A stretch of DNA of 18,330 bases from Cephalothrix spiralis (taxonomy: Eukaryota; Nemertea; Palaeonemertea; Archinemertea; Cephalotrichidae). The position numbers and the translations under genes are program-made. Below the pieces are notes generated by a model. That model had not been told where the DNA came from, did not search any database, and saw nothing but the letters and a program-made list of their open reading frames with translations. Below, piece by piece: positions 18,289 to 18,330 of the stretch (position 1 is its first letter; every line of letters begins with the position of its first letter). The stretch is taken from the NCBI GenBank assembly GCA_032353305.1, contig JAUCNG010367816.1, forward strand, positions 1 to 18,330, given 5' to 3'.

Positions 18289-18330
18289 TCTGAAGCGCGC
18301 GCGCGCGGTACGTAGTAAGAGGGCTTCAGA
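18289..18330. repeat. (GC)6 run within an inverted repeat at the window edge
   Basis: TCTGAAGC at 18289-18296 and GCTTCAGA at 18323-18330 are inverted repeats around a run GCGCGCGCGCGCG at 18295-18307. It may be a hairpin or one end of an element cut by the window edge. Confidence 0.5.

Overview
This window is eukaryotic and almost certainly comes from an invertebrate animal. It is strongly AT-rich, has GT/AG introns, and is crowded with small non-autonomous DNA transposons and tRNA-derived SINEs. Three protein genes can be read. (1) A two-exon plus-strand gene for a homologue of the small zinc-finger protein ZNF706 (74 aa). (2) An unspliced plus-strand alpha-kinase of 475 aa with an N-myristoylation motif and a lysine/glutamate-rich tail. 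(3) The 3' part of a minus-strand GATA transcription factor, five exons seen, with the 5' end beyond the right edge. All three families suggest a metazoan. The very short first GATA intron (57 bp) and the single visible GATA finger would suit a sponge or another early-branching or invertebrate lineage, but I cannot name the species.

Layout. 1-1550: degraded transposon ends (a pogo-like end near 162 and a fragment of repeat family T at 679-1026), then a 23-bp triplicate repeat. 1742-3407: the ZNF706-like gene, whose single coding intron holds a complete 681-bp fold-back MITE with TA target duplication. 3408-4900: a short unexplained minus-strand open frame and a MITE-like stretch. 4909-6336: the alpha-kinase gene. 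6337-12560: a long gene-poor stretch with two inverted, full-length copies of family T (6601-7392 and 11026-12077; the second carries a nested MITE and an internal 171-bp duplication), a small MITE at 8761-8910 and otherwise AT-rich DNA. 12560-14480: one possible minus-strand exon, a CG-rich palindrome cluster and the probable 3' flank of the GATA gene. 14481-17650: GATA exons. Its introns contain a SINE, two related MITEs and a second SINE that was itself hit by a 108-bp MITE with a perfect 8-bp target duplication. 17651-18330: a third tRNA-derived SINE and a GC-repeat hairpin at the edge.

The three genes have no obvious shared pathway. They are neighbours in a repeat-rich region and nothing shows joint regulation. 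The most unusual item is the alpha-kinase. It combines a possible myristoyl anchor, a catalytic domain with the expected signature residues, an acidic low-complexity spacer and a basic Ser/Phe patch resembling the MARCKS effector domain, which suggests a kinase that moves on and off membranes. The second is the GATA terminal exon, where two different reading frames stay open and the choice depends on a 2-nt acceptor shift.
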